Positions 17,475 through 26,144 of a stretch of 47,252 bases of DNA are shown here, one piece after another. This DNA comes from Clostridiales bacterium (GTDB taxonomy: Bacteria > Bacillota > Clostridia > Lachnospirales > Lachnospiraceae). Position numbers and translations under genes: made by a program. The notes under the pieces are model-generated. The model had not been told where the DNA came from. It ran no database searches and saw nothing but the letters and a program-made list of their open reading frames with translations. Location of the stretch: NCBI GenBank assembly GCA_012520655.1, contig JAAYNW010000052.1, positions 1 to 47,252 on the forward strand, written 5' to 3'. Position 1 is the first letter of the stretch. The number at the start of each line of letters is the position of its first letter.

Positions 17475-18539
17475 GTGAAAATTGTATTTGTAGTCCCTGA
17501 CATGGCAGGCGGAGGCACGGAGAAAGTCATCAGCCTGTTGGCAAATGAATATGTGAAAAAAGGCATTTCGGTAGATATACTTCTTTTTGCCGGCAATCAG
17601 GTGGCATATAAGCTGGATGAGAGGATTCAAGTGGTCTTTGCGGGAGAAGAATCGGGAGGAAATATGGCCGTTCGTGCGAGAAGACTTCTCGCCATGAGAA
17701 GATATTTCAAGGCCAATAAGGGCTGCTATATTTTTTCCTTCAGCACTTACGGAACTGGATTTATCGTGATGTCTACAATAGGTATGCGCCGCCGCATGCT
17801 CGTTTCGGAGAGGACGGACCCGAGGAGCTGTGACCATAAACCATACCGCGACTTTTTCTATAGATTTGCAGATTGTCTTGTTTTTCAGACAGCGGATGCA
17901 AAAAATTGTTTTCCGGAAAATATAAGAAAGAAGTCTTTTGTATTGCCCAATCCTGTGGATCCGGACCTACCGGAGCCGTATCAGGGAGAAAGAACGAAAA
18001 AAATCGTATCGGTAGGGCGCCTTGTCCCTGTGAAAAACCACCGTATGCTAATACGGGCATTTGCCGAGTTCAGCAGAAAATATGAAGACTATTCCCTGCA
18101 TCTGTACGGACAGGGAGATTTGGAGCAAGAGCTCCGCGAACAGGCAGCAAAAGAGGGAGTGGAAGGAAAAGTTATTTTTCACGGATTTTGTACTGACGTA
18201 AAGGAAGAAATAAAAGATAGCGGCATGTTTGTGCTTTCTTCCGATTTTGAGGGGATATCCAATGCGATGGTAGAAGCCTTGTCCATGGGAATACCGGTCA
18301 TTGCAACAGACTGTCCCATCGGAGGGTGCAGAATGTATATCAGAAATGAAGAGAACGGGCTGTTGATTCCGACAGGAGATGCGCTGGCTTTAGTAAAAGC
18401 GATGGAAAAGATTGCGTCGGACATCGAGCTCGCAAGAAAGCTATCCAATAAAGGTACCGATACAAGAAGGAGCTGTTCGGCAGAAAGGATCGCGGAGGAG
18501 ATGCTGCGTATAGCAAGGAGTAGCTTTGATAGGAGATAA
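17475..18539 (+). CDS. Family 4 glycosyltransferase
   Basis: The 354-residue GT-B enzyme begins KIVFVVPDMAGGGTEKVIS, the glycine-rich acceptor-side loop of GT4. It continues with VSVGRLVPVKNHRMLIRAF at about 178, SSDFEGISNAMVEAL (E259, E267), and TDCPIGGCRMYI at about 278-289. The last motif is typical of capsular N-acetylgalactosaminyl- or galactosyl-type GT4s, but specificity is not proven. The start is GTG. The sequence AAAGGTGAAA occurs twice in tandem at 17461-17480 and supplies the AAAGG binding site and the start codon. Confidence 0.87.
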   Translation: MKIVFVVPDMAGGGTEKVISLLANEYVKKGISVDILLFAGNQVAYKLDERIQVVFAGEESGGNMAVRARRLLAMRRYFKANKGCYIFSFSTYGTGFIVMSTIGMRRRMLVSERTDPRSCDHKPYRDFFYRFADCLVFQTADAKNCFPENIRKKSFVLPNPVDPDLPEPYQGERTKKIVSVGRLVPVKNHRMLIRAFAEFSRKYEDYSLHLYGQGDLEQELREQAAKEGVEGKVIFHGFCTDVKEEIKDSGMFVLSSDFEGISNAMVEALSMGIPVIATDCPIGGCRMYIRNEENGLLIPTGDALALVKAMEKIASDIELARKLSNKGTDTRRSCSAERIAEEMLRIARSSFDRR

Positions 18540-18542
18540 GCG

Positions 18543-19754
18543 TTGAAAGTATTGATGGTAAATAAGTTCCTGTATCCTAACGGAGGTTCCGAAACCTATG
18601 TCTTTAAATCAGGTGAAGAGCTGATGAAGATGGGACACGAAGTTCAGTATTTCGGAATGGAGCATGAGAGGCGTATTGTAGGGAACCGGGCAGAAAGCTA
18701 TACGTCAAATATGGATTTCCACACGGGAAAGCTGCAAAAGCTCTTATATCCATTTAAAATTATATATTCTATGGAAGCGAGAAAGAAACTACGGAAGGTA
18801 TTGGAAGATTTTGAACCGGATGCAGTTCATTTGAATAATTTTAATTTTCAACTGACTCCTTCTGTTATTTATGAGATACGCGCTTTCGATAAGAAGAGAA
18901 AGAAAAAGACAGCTCTTATCTACACGGCGCATGATTATCAATGGGTATGTCCGAATCACATGCTGCGTATTCCGGCAAACGGAAAGCTGTGCATGAGATG
19001 TGTAAATGGAAGCTATGGAAATTGCGCGAAATACAACTGTATTCATAACTCTAAGATAAAGAGCATCCTGGGGACAATAGAGGGAACCTTATATAAAAAG
19101 CTAAAGACATACCGCCACATAGATAAGATCGTATGTCCGAGCGAATTTATGAACCGGATATTATCCAATAATCCTTTGTTAAAAGAAAAAACCGTTACCC
19201 TGCATAATTTTATCGAGAAGTCTTCCGGCATTCATATAAATAGTGATGAAAAGAAAGACTATATATTGTACTTTGGACGCTATGCGGAGGAAAAAGGAAT
19301 TAGGACGCTTCTTGAGGTATGCGAAGAGCTGGAAGAGCTGCCGTTTGTGTTTGCAGGCAATGGCCCTCTGGAAGAGATGGTAAACAAAGTGAAGAATATT
19401 GAAAACAAAGGTTTTCTTTCAGGGGAAGAATTGAAGAAAATAATCAGAGAGGCCAGATTCGTTCTCTTTCCTTCCGAGTGGTATGAAAACTGTCCCTTTT
19501 CAGTCATGGAATCCCAGATGTATGGGACGCCGGTGCTTGGAGCGGATATAGGAGGGACACCGGAACTGATAAAGGAATATGTTACCGGTGAGCTCTTTGA
19601 AAGTGGGAATAAAGAAGCATTGAAAGCTGCCATCAAAAAATTGTGGGACGATAGAGAGACTTGCAGGAAATATGCAAAAGGCTGCAGGGATATTACATTT
19701 GATACAACGAAAGAGTACTGCAGGAAACTGGTTGATATATACCGGCTGAATTAG
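18543..19754 (+). CDS. Family 4 glycosyltransferase with cysteine cluster
   Basis: The 403-residue GT-B enzyme starts at TTG, with AGGAGA six bases upstream. Motifs are NKFLYPNGGSETYVF, YTAHDYQWVCPNHML, FGRYAEEKGIRTLLEV, and SEWYENCPFSVMESQ (E315, E323). Cysteines at 136, 150, 153, 161 and 166 form a cluster (GKLCMRCVNGSYGNC) that is conserved in one GT4 subgroup and may bind a metal. The substrate is unknown. It is separated from the previous gene by three bases and from the radical SAM gene by 14, so the three are co-transcribed. Confidence 0.87.
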   Translation: MKVLMVNKFLYPNGGSETYVFKSGEELMKMGHEVQYFGMEHERRIVGNRAESYTSNMDFHTGKLQKLLYPFKIIYSMEARKKLRKVLEDFEPDAVHLNNFNFQLTPSVIYEIRAFDKKRKKKTALIYTAHDYQWVCPNHMLRIPANGKLCMRCVNGSYGNCAKYNCIHNSKIKSILGTIEGTLYKKLKTYRHIDKIVCPSEFMNRILSNNPLLKEKTVTLHNFIEKSSGIHINSDEKKDYILYFGRYAEEKGIRTLLEVCEELEELPFVFAGNGPLEEMVNKVKNIENKGFLSGEELKKIIREARFVLFPSEWYENCPFSVMESQMYGTPVLGADIGGTPELIKEYVTGELFESGNKEALKAAIKKLWDDRETCRKYAKGCRDITFDTTKEYCRKLVDIYRLN

Positions 19755-19768
19755 AAAAGAGGAGTAAA

Positions 19769-20779
19769 ATGGCAAGAAGAACATTATATGGAACCGTAAT
19801 CGTGACATACAGGTGCAATGCACGTTGCAATATGTGCGATTGCTTTAAAGATCCGACCAAACCGAGCGAAGAAATTACTCTGGAGGATATTAAGAAGCTT
19901 CCGGAAATGGCATTTACCAATATAACCGGAGGCGAGCCCTTCATCAGACAGGATATTCCTGATATCGTGCGGGAGCTTTATAAGAAGTCGGACCGGATTG
20001 TTATTTCTACAAATGGTTATTTCACGGATAGAATTATCGCTTTATGCAAAGAGTTTCCTAAGGTTGGAATACGCATAAGCATTGAAGGACTTCAGGAAAC
20101 CAACGATAAAATCCGCGGAATACCGGATGGCTTTAACAGGGGCTATAATACCTTGAAAACATTGGTGGAGATGAAGCATCCGGACGTAGGCTTCGGAATG
20201 ACGGTGCAGGATATGAACTGTCAAGATCTGGTGCCTCTTTATAATATATCTGACGGGCTGGGGATGGAGTTTGCTACGGCAACTTTGCACAATTCCTTTT
20301 ATTTTAGAAAGACGGATAATAAAATTGATAATAAATTAAAGGTAGCACAGAACTTTGAGAAGCTGATCAATGAGCTGTTAAAGAGTAAATCGCCGAAAAA
20401 GTGGTTTAGGGCGTACTTTAACCATGGATTGATCAATTATATATACGGAAACAAAAGGCTATTGCCTTGCGATATGTCGAGAAATGCATTTTTTATTGAT
20501 CCCTTCTGTGATGTCTTGCCCTGCAACGGTATGGAGAAGAAGGCAGTAATGGGAAACCTCAGAGAACAGACATGGGAAGAACTGTGGAATTCGAAGCAGG
20601 CGCAGGAAGTGCGGGTATGCACAAGAAACTGCGAGAGAAATTGCTGGATGATAGGAAGTGCATCGCCGGCTATGCACAAGTATATATGGGTACCCGGCTG
20701 GTGGGTGATTAAGCACAAGCTTTTTAAAGGCGGAAAGTACAGCCTGAAAGAAAATAAATTTATAGATAAAAGTTTATAA
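19769..20779 (+). CDS. Radical SAM protein with SPASM-like C-terminus
   Basis: The 336-residue protein has the radical SAM cluster CxxxCxxC at C16, C20 and C23. The SAM-binding NITGGEP lies at 51-57, and ISTNG and IRISIEGL strands follow. The C-terminal part carries six further cysteines (C234, C247, C252, C284, C288, C292) arranged as in SPASM/Twitch auxiliary iron-sulfur domains, plus MGNLREQTWEELWNS. The reaction is not predictable; relatives modify peptides, sugars or lipids by radical chemistry. Its position between a GT4 and a GT-D gene argues for a role in building or decorating the glycan, by inference only. No peptide substrate gene is visible nearby. GAGGAG precedes the start. Confidence 0.85.
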   Translation: MARRTLYGTVIVTYRCNARCNMCDCFKDPTKPSEEITLEDIKKLPEMAFTNITGGEPFIRQDIPDIVRELYKKSDRIVISTNGYFTDRIIALCKEFPKVGIRISIEGLQETNDKIRGIPDGFNRGYNTLKTLVEMKHPDVGFGMTVQDMNCQDLVPLYNISDGLGMEFATATLHNSFYFRKTDNKIDNKLKVAQNFEKLINELLKSKSPKKWFRAYFNHGLINYIYGNKRLLPCDMSRNAFFIDPFCDVLPCNGMEKKAVMGNLREQTWEELWNSKQAQEVRVCTRNCERNCWMIGSASPAMHKYIWVPGWWVIKHKLFKGGKYSLKENKFIDKSL

Positions 20780-20801
20780 ATAAATAGCATTCGGTGAAGA
20801 T

Positions 20802-21695
20802 ATGAAAAAAACGGTCAAAAAGATATTGGCGGAAATTGTATATTATCTATATAAGAAAAAAATCCTGAAGAATAAAATCAAATTGATGTCGCTTGATGAA
20901 ACTTTGGATGCGTTGTTGGCTACGGAGAAGAGTTTAGTCAGATTCGGAGACGGGGAAATTGTAATCTTGAAGGGTGTCGATTTGGAACTCCAGAAGGCTG
21001 ATTTAGAGATTACGGAAAATCTTATCCGCATCTTGGGATACGAATATGAAAACCTGATGGTTGCATTGCCCGGTATTTTCGACGGAGTAGAAAAATATCA
21101 GGAAAAAAGCAGACTGTTTTGGAAAGATCATCTGCTATTTTGCCGTAATATCTATAACAGATACTGCAGCAAGGAAAAGCTATACGGCGACGCGATGGTA
21201 AGCAGATGCTATTATTTATTTAAGGAAAAAAGCCAATGCGGCGGATGGTTTGATAAGTTTAAGCTGGTTTGGAAGGATAAGGATATAGTTGTGGTTGAGG
21301 GAGAGAGGACACATAACGGAGTGGGTAACGATTTATTTGAACATGCCCGCAGCGTAGAGAGGATTATATGTCCGCCCAGCAATGCATATGATGTATATGA
21401 TAGAATTCTGGAAGAGTGCGGCAAGGTTTCCAAAGATAAGCTTTTTCTTATATCGCTCGGAGTGACCGCGAAGATGCTTACGGAAGCTTTGTTTTTACAA
21501 GGATACCGTGTATTGGATATAGGAAATCTGGATATGGAATATGAGTGGTATCTGAGCAAAGCGCAGAGCAAAACGGAAATAGGCAAGCATAAGATTATAG
21601 GATTAGAAGCAAATGAAGAGGCCGGCTATTCGGAATATTTACAGCAAATCATCGCAAGAATCGGTCCGGAGGATTCTCACGAAACGAGCAGGTGA
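20802..21695 (+). CDS. GT-D fold glycosyltransferase (DUF1792/DGT1-like)
   Basis: The 297-residue protein has the family hallmarks: SLVRFGDGEIVI at 44-55 with the DxE metal motif D50/E52, the central VVVEGERTHNGVGNDLF, SLGVTAKMLTEALF, and the late DIGNLDMEYEWYLS. The founding member DGT1 of Streptococcus parasanguinis adds glucose during glycosylation of the adhesin Fap1. Other family members sit in capsule loci. The N-terminus is basic and helical, perhaps for membrane contact. It ends with GTGA overlapping a possible start of the next gene, so translation is probably coupled. Confidence 0.85.
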   Translation: MKKTVKKILAEIVYYLYKKKILKNKIKLMSLDETLDALLATEKSLVRFGDGEIVILKGVDLELQKADLEITENLIRILGYEYENLMVALPGIFDGVEKYQEKSRLFWKDHLLFCRNIYNRYCSKEKLYGDAMVSRCYYLFKEKSQCGGWFDKFKLVWKDKDIVVVEGERTHNGVGNDLFEHARSVERIICPPSNAYDVYDRILEECGKVSKDKLFLISLGVTAKMLTEALFLQGYRVLDIGNLDMEYEWYLSKAQSKTEIGKHKIIGLEANEEAGYSEYLQQIIARIGPEDSHETSR

Positions 21696-21700
21696 TAAAG

Positions 21701-23080
21701 ATGGGCAATATGAGCAGGAGTATATATAAATGGTATGAGAAGCGTTTTTTTGCAATCCTTATAGTTTTATCTGCGCTAATTGCAGGAAGCATATTTGTAA
21801 TCTATGGATATCAGGATCTGAAATCCTTAACGGTGTGGTCGTTAAATCTTTTGGATGTGATTTATGAAAGGAGACCATACGAATACTACGCTTATTGTGC
21901 TGAAAATGTATATAATTTAAACCATGAATATATGGGTTCCGGTTATTTGGCCCTGATACCGTGGGCTGTTTGGAACATACCTATCTGGATATTGCAAAGA
22001 TGGTTCGGCATTATTGCAGTCGGACATGCATGGACGCTTCTGTATTCGAAAATGTTTCTGGTCGTCACGGAAAGCATCATGCTGTATTATTCATATAAAA
22101 TTACCATGCACATTACCGGGGATAGGCAGAAAAGCAAAATGGCTGCTTACTTGACATTCTCCTCTCCGTTTGTGCTAATCAGCATATATTATACCGGACA
22201 GTCGGATATAGTTTCCCTATGCCTTTTTGTAATTGCGGTATATAAGCTTTTAAACAAGAAACAGAGATGGTTTCTCGTCTTGGCCGCATTGGGAATAGCT
22301 GCTAAGCCATATATCTTGTTAGCATATATAGCAATCATTTTGGTGATAGAAAAAAATATATGGAAGATATGCGCTTATATATTTGCAGGGGGAAGTGTGG
22401 CATTGCTGTTTAATCTTCTATACGCAGATGCGCCTATGTTCCGGGAATCAATGAACAGCGGTCCGACAGGAGGGCAATTAGACTCATTTTTGTCGGTAGC
22501 TATAGATGGGGGAATAGGTCAAAAAATTCCTTTATTTATTGTAGCCATCGTTTTGTTTTACTTTTATTTATATATTAGCAGATGTGATCAAGAGAAGGAT
22601 ATTCGGATTATTTATTCCTCGGCAGTAACGTTCCTCATTTATTTTATGCTGACAGAGCCTGCCGCTTATCGAATGATTTATATAGTACCTTTTATTTATA
22701 TACTATTTATGAAGAAAGAAGACTGCTTCCCGTTAAACCTGTTGCTGGAAGTAACCGGTACTATTTGTGCGGCCTTAGTATTTTATATCAGAAATGTTAA
22801 TTTCTTTTCCGGATGGTATGTGTTTCAGTTTATAAGGGATGCTGTTCCGGGCGGTGGAGAAGCGGCGCTTTCCAATGCAAGAAATGAATTGGAAAATATG
22901 CATTTGGGACCTTACGTATATATAATTACTGCCGTTTATTGCGCAGTGCTAGTTTTAATTATCATTATAAACCGGTCTGATTTTCGTTTCCCGTATAAGG
23001 ATGATTTTAAATTAGGAGAAAAAACTATTTTGTGGATAAGAGCACTTATATTAGTGCCCATAGTTATCCTATCTCTATAA
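21701..23080 (+). CDS. GT-C type membrane glycosyltransferase
   Basis: The protein is about 459 residues with 10 or more hydrophobic segments. The first helix (FFAILIVLSALIAGSIFVIYG) is followed by an outer loop with acidic residues, and later parts include YTGQSDIVSLCLFVIAVYKLL and IAAKPYILLAYIAI. The overall plan fits GT-C enzymes that use polyprenyl-phosphate sugars outside the membrane (GT87 or mannosyltransferase-like). The assignment is by topology and weak motifs. Starts at GTG 21692 and ATG 21701 are both possible; AGGTGA lies just before ATG 21701. It is the last gene before the internal promoter at 23140. Confidence 0.62.
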   Translation: MGNMSRSIYKWYEKRFFAILIVLSALIAGSIFVIYGYQDLKSLTVWSLNLLDVIYERRPYEYYAYCAENVYNLNHEYMGSGYLALIPWAVWNIPIWILQRWFGIIAVGHAWTLLYSKMFLVVTESIMLYYSYKITMHITGDRQKSKMAAYLTFSSPFVLISIYYTGQSDIVSLCLFVIAVYKLLNKKQRWFLVLAALGIAAKPYILLAYIAIILVIEKNIWKICAYIFAGGSVALLFNLLYADAPMFRESMNSGPTGGQLDSFLSVAIDGGIGQKIPLFIVAIVLFYFYLYISRCDQEKDIRIIYSSAVTFLIYFMLTEPAAYRMIYIVPFIYILFMKKEDCFPLNLLLEVTGTICAALVFYIRNVNFFSGWYVFQFIRDAVPGGGEAALSNARNELENMHLGPYVYIITAVYCAVLVLIIIINRSDFRFPYKDDFKLGEKTILWIRALILVPIVILSL

Positions 23081-23139
23081 TTTTTTCCACGATATCGGTA
23101 TAAGATACCATAATGAGATCACAGTAGAATCATTAATGA

Positions 23140-23168
23140 TTGTAATTATGATATTGATTGGATATAAT
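23140..23168 (+). promoter_or_regulatory. Sigma-A-type promoter before the ABC flippase
   Basis: TTGTAA (23140-23145) and a perfect TATAAT (23163-23168) are separated by 17 bases. The predicted start of transcription near 23175 lies upstream of ATG 23217 but downstream of ATG 23136, so it supports the shorter protein for the next gene. The hexamers and spacing equal those of the promoter at 29584, and both continue TTGTAATTAT. Confidence 0.7.
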
Positions 23169-23216
23169 GAAAATTGTCTGGTAAGATTTTCAATAGGAAA
23201 AAGATATGGAGAAACT

Positions 23217-24956
23217 ATGATTAAACAATTAAGCTACATTTTTAACAGAAGAGATAAGGTAAAAATAGTATTTATTTTATTTATGGTCATCGTGGGCAGC
23301 TTTTTTGAGCTGATGGGAGTAACTATTTTTATGCCTTTTATCCAGATACTTATGGATCCTGCTATAATAAAGGAAAACGTGTATCTTAAGTATTTTTACG
23401 AGTTATTTCATTTCAGCAACGAACAATATTTTTTGGCAGGATTGACGGGAGTAATTATATTTATATATATATTTAAAAATGCCTTTCTTGCGATAGAGAA
23501 AAATATTATTTACCGTTTTTGTTATAATACTCAGATGAATATGTCTACCAGATTATTGAAAGCATATATGAATAAGCCGTATACCTTCCATTTGAATAAG
23601 AACGTAGCCGAGTTGCAGCGCAGCATGCAGGAGGATACGGATTTATTTACGAAGGGAATCATTCATATACTGGAACTTATTATGGAAGTGACGGTCTGTG
23701 CAGTGCTTGCAATCTACTTATTTATTGTGAGCAAATCGATTGCCACGCTTGTGCTCGTAATGCTTGTGCTCTGCATAGGAGTATTTACTACCATATCTAA
23801 GAGGTATTCGATTAAACTCGGGCAGAGAAGCCAGAGATATAAAGGCAAGCTGTATCAGTGGATGAACCAGTCTTTGGGAGGCATCAAAGAAGTCAAAATC
23901 TTAAACAGAGAAGATTATTTTATCGATACCTACTCCGCTTATTTTGAGAAATACGTTCACGGTCTGAGGCTAAACCGTTTGATAGCCGAAATGCCAAGGT
24001 ATTTTGTAGAGGCTTCCTGCATGACAGGTATCCTGGTAGCGGTGCTGGTTAAGATGTTCTTTGGATATAACGATATTACCGTATATATTCCGCAGCTTGC
24101 GGTATTTGCGGTTGCTGCATTCAGGCTACTGCCGTCCGTCGGAAAAATCAATGTACATGTTGCGGATATTCTATACTCCCTTCCTTCCTTCGATTTAATC
24201 TATCATGACTTAAAGGAGATAGAAGGAACTCCGGAAAAGATAATTGATGGGAAAAAGGATTGGAATTTCGAGAAGGAAATACTTATTAAGGATGTAAGCT
24301 ATCGTTATCCCGATGCGGAAGAAAATGTCATCGACCATGCCGATTTTTCAATCGAGAAAGGCAAAACAATCGCATTTATCGGTTCATCCGGAGCAGGCAA
24401 AACGACTATGGTGGATATCATTTTAGGTTTGCTGCAGCCTCAGGAAGGAAGAGTATTGGCCGATGGTATGGATATTCACAGAAATCCGGACACATGGCAT
24501 TGCGAGCTCGGATATATACCTCAAGTAATATATTTGTCGGATGATACGATACGCAATAATATTGCATTCGGAGTACCTAAGGAGGAGATCTCTGATGAGG
24601 CCGTTATCACGGCTCTTAAGAGGGCTCAATTATACGATTTTATCCGGAATCTGCCGGACGGATTGGACACCTTTGTCGGAGACAGGGGAGTAAGGCTTTC
24701 GGGAGGTCAACGGCAGCGAATCGGTATAGCGAGAGCGCTTTATCATAATCCGGAGATTCTCGTACTGGACGAAGCTACTTCCGCCCTTGACAATGAGACG
24801 GAAGCAGCCGTAATGGAGGCGATTGAGAATCTTCAGGGAATGAAAACGATGATTATTATTGCCCACAGATTGACGACGATAAAAAATGTGGATGCAATTT
24901 ATGAGGTTGCCGGCGGTAAGGTATTACCTAAAGCAAAGGAAGAAGTATTTGGATAA
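23217..24956 (+). CDS. Half-size ABC transporter, lipid-linked oligosaccharide flippase (PglK/MsbA-like)
   Basis: The 579-residue protein has an N-terminal six-helix exporter domain (to about 330) and a nucleotide-binding domain. It carries Walker A GSSGAGKTT near residue 388, signature LSGGQRQ near 495, Walker B ILVLDEATSALD, and H-loop IIAHRLTTI. Early motifs SFFELMGVTIFMPFIQ and SLGGIKEVKILNRE match the PglK/WlaB flippase group, which moves polyprenyl-linked oligosaccharides outward using ATP. A longer frame opens at 23136. ATG 23217 is chosen because GGAG lies five bases upstream, the length is then normal, and the promoter places transcription start after 23136. It is a paralogue of the truncated transporter at the window start. 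Confidence 0.9.
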   Translation: MIKQLSYIFNRRDKVKIVFILFMVIVGSFFELMGVTIFMPFIQILMDPAIIKENVYLKYFYELFHFSNEQYFLAGLTGVIIFIYIFKNAFLAIEKNIIYRFCYNTQMNMSTRLLKAYMNKPYTFHLNKNVAELQRSMQEDTDLFTKGIIHILELIMEVTVCAVLAIYLFIVSKSIATLVLVMLVLCIGVFTTISKRYSIKLGQRSQRYKGKLYQWMNQSLGGIKEVKILNREDYFIDTYSAYFEKYVHGLRLNRLIAEMPRYFVEASCMTGILVAVLVKMFFGYNDITVYIPQLAVFAVAAFRLLPSVGKINVHVADILYSLPSFDLIYHDLKEIEGTPEKIIDGKKDWNFEKEILIKDVSYRYPDAEENVIDHADFSIEKGKTIAFIGSSGAGKTTMVDIILGLLQPQEGRVLADGMDIHRNPDTWHCELGYIPQVIYLSDDTIRNNIAFGVPKEEISDEAVITALKRAQLYDFIRNLPDGLDTFVGDRGVRLSGGQRQRIGIARALYHNPEILVLDEATSALDNETEAAVMEAIENLQGMKTMIIIAHRLTTIKNVDAIYEVAGGKVLPKAKEEVFG

Positions 24957-24980
24957 TTGCAGAACAGAGGGAGAACCGCC

Positions 24981-26120
24981 ATGCGCGTATTGTATATGTC
25001 ACATCGTTACCATACGAATCAGAACACTATTATGAAAGGCTGGGTGGAAAACAAACATGAAATTTGTTTTCTGAGTCAATACGCCGGAAAAATAGAAGAT
25101 TATACCTATGTGAAGCCTATTGTAGTAGGTTATTCGGCGTTTTTCAGGTTTATATATTATATTTATGTACATATCTTGTTCCGCAAGGATCCGGCGGCCA
25201 TGGATATGAGATTGAAATACGGATTTCCTCCTATCCTTAAGCTGAGAAAGCTGATAAAGGATTTCAAGCCGGATATCGCTATACTAAGGGAGCGCTCTAT
25301 TTACACAATTTGCATGAACGCCATTTGCCGGAGTTTGAAGATTCCTACGATTCTTTATAACTTGAGCCCTGTATGGGACAAGCCGAAGAAAATGGACCTC
25401 GCCCATAAAATAGTGTGGAAACTGACGCCGAAGTATAGAATGACGCCGGTTAAATTAACCGGCGTCGATTTTGACGGGCTGGTGGAAGATACAAACGGAT
25501 ATTTTGCGCCTTTTTTGATGGAGCCGAGAGTGTCGCCCGAAAATAAGACTTATTTTAAAGACGATAGGATTAATATTTTCTGCATTGGGAAATATCAGCA
25601 AAGAAAAAACCACTTTTTGATGGTTCAGGCAGTGGAAGAGCTTCTCGACAAATACAACTTGCATCTTGCGATTGCCGGAGAGGTTTCCAATGATTTTCAT
25701 GAGGAATATTACGCGTCGCTTGAAAAATATATTATGGAGCATCATTTGCAGGATAAAGTTACTTTGCTGAAAAACCTTGGCAAGGAGCAGGTGTTCGCCC
25801 AATATGAACAGGCAGATGTATATGTGGTTCCGAGCACGGCGGAACCGGCATCCATAACGGTAATAGAAGCGATGGCATTCTCGATACCGTCAATCAGCGG
25901 CAGTGATAACGGAACGGCAAGCTATATTGACGAAGGAGTGAACGGATACGTCTTTAAAGATAATGATAAGGAAGACCTGAAGAAGAAGCTGGAAATGATA
26001 GTATGTGACAAGGATAATATTCCGCTTATGGGCAAGAAAGGGTACGAATCTGTTTTAGCTAATTTTCAGTTTAAGAACTATTACGATGTGGTAGAAGAAA
26101 TAAAGAAAAAGTTATTATAA
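24981..26120 (+). CDS. Family 4 glycosyltransferase
   Basis: The product is about 379 residues and GT-B. It opens MRVLYMSHRYHTNQNTIMKGW, with the donor domain beginning at NIFCIGKYQQRKNHFLMVQAV. The signature region STAEPASITVIEAM keeps the E-x7-E spacing. The frame begins at TTG 24957, right after the ABC stop. ATG 24981 is preferred, with AGAGGGAG upstream and the conserved strand starting there. Being sandwiched between a flippase and a polymerase, it probably works on the same repeat unit. Sugar unknown. Confidence 0.84.
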   Translation: MRVLYMSHRYHTNQNTIMKGWVENKHEICFLSQYAGKIEDYTYVKPIVVGYSAFFRFIYYIYVHILFRKDPAAMDMRLKYGFPPILKLRKLIKDFKPDIAILRERSIYTICMNAICRSLKIPTILYNLSPVWDKPKKMDLAHKIVWKLTPKYRMTPVKLTGVDFDGLVEDTNGYFAPFLMEPRVSPENKTYFKDDRINIFCIGKYQQRKNHFLMVQAVEELLDKYNLHLAIAGEVSNDFHEEYYASLEKYIMEHHLQDKVTLLKNLGKEQVFAQYEQADVYVVPSTAEPASITVIEAMAFSIPSISGSDNGTASYIDEGVNGYVFKDNDKEDLKKKLEMIVCDKDNIPLMGKKGYESVLANFQFKNYYDVVEEIKKKLL

Positions 26121-26144
26121 GAAAGGAGGAAGAAAATTAATTAA

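Noticed and set aside
23136-23216. ATG 23136 as start of the second ABC flippase
   Set aside because: It lies upstream of the predicted transcription start of the promoter at 23140-23168 and adds 27 residues not expected in the family.
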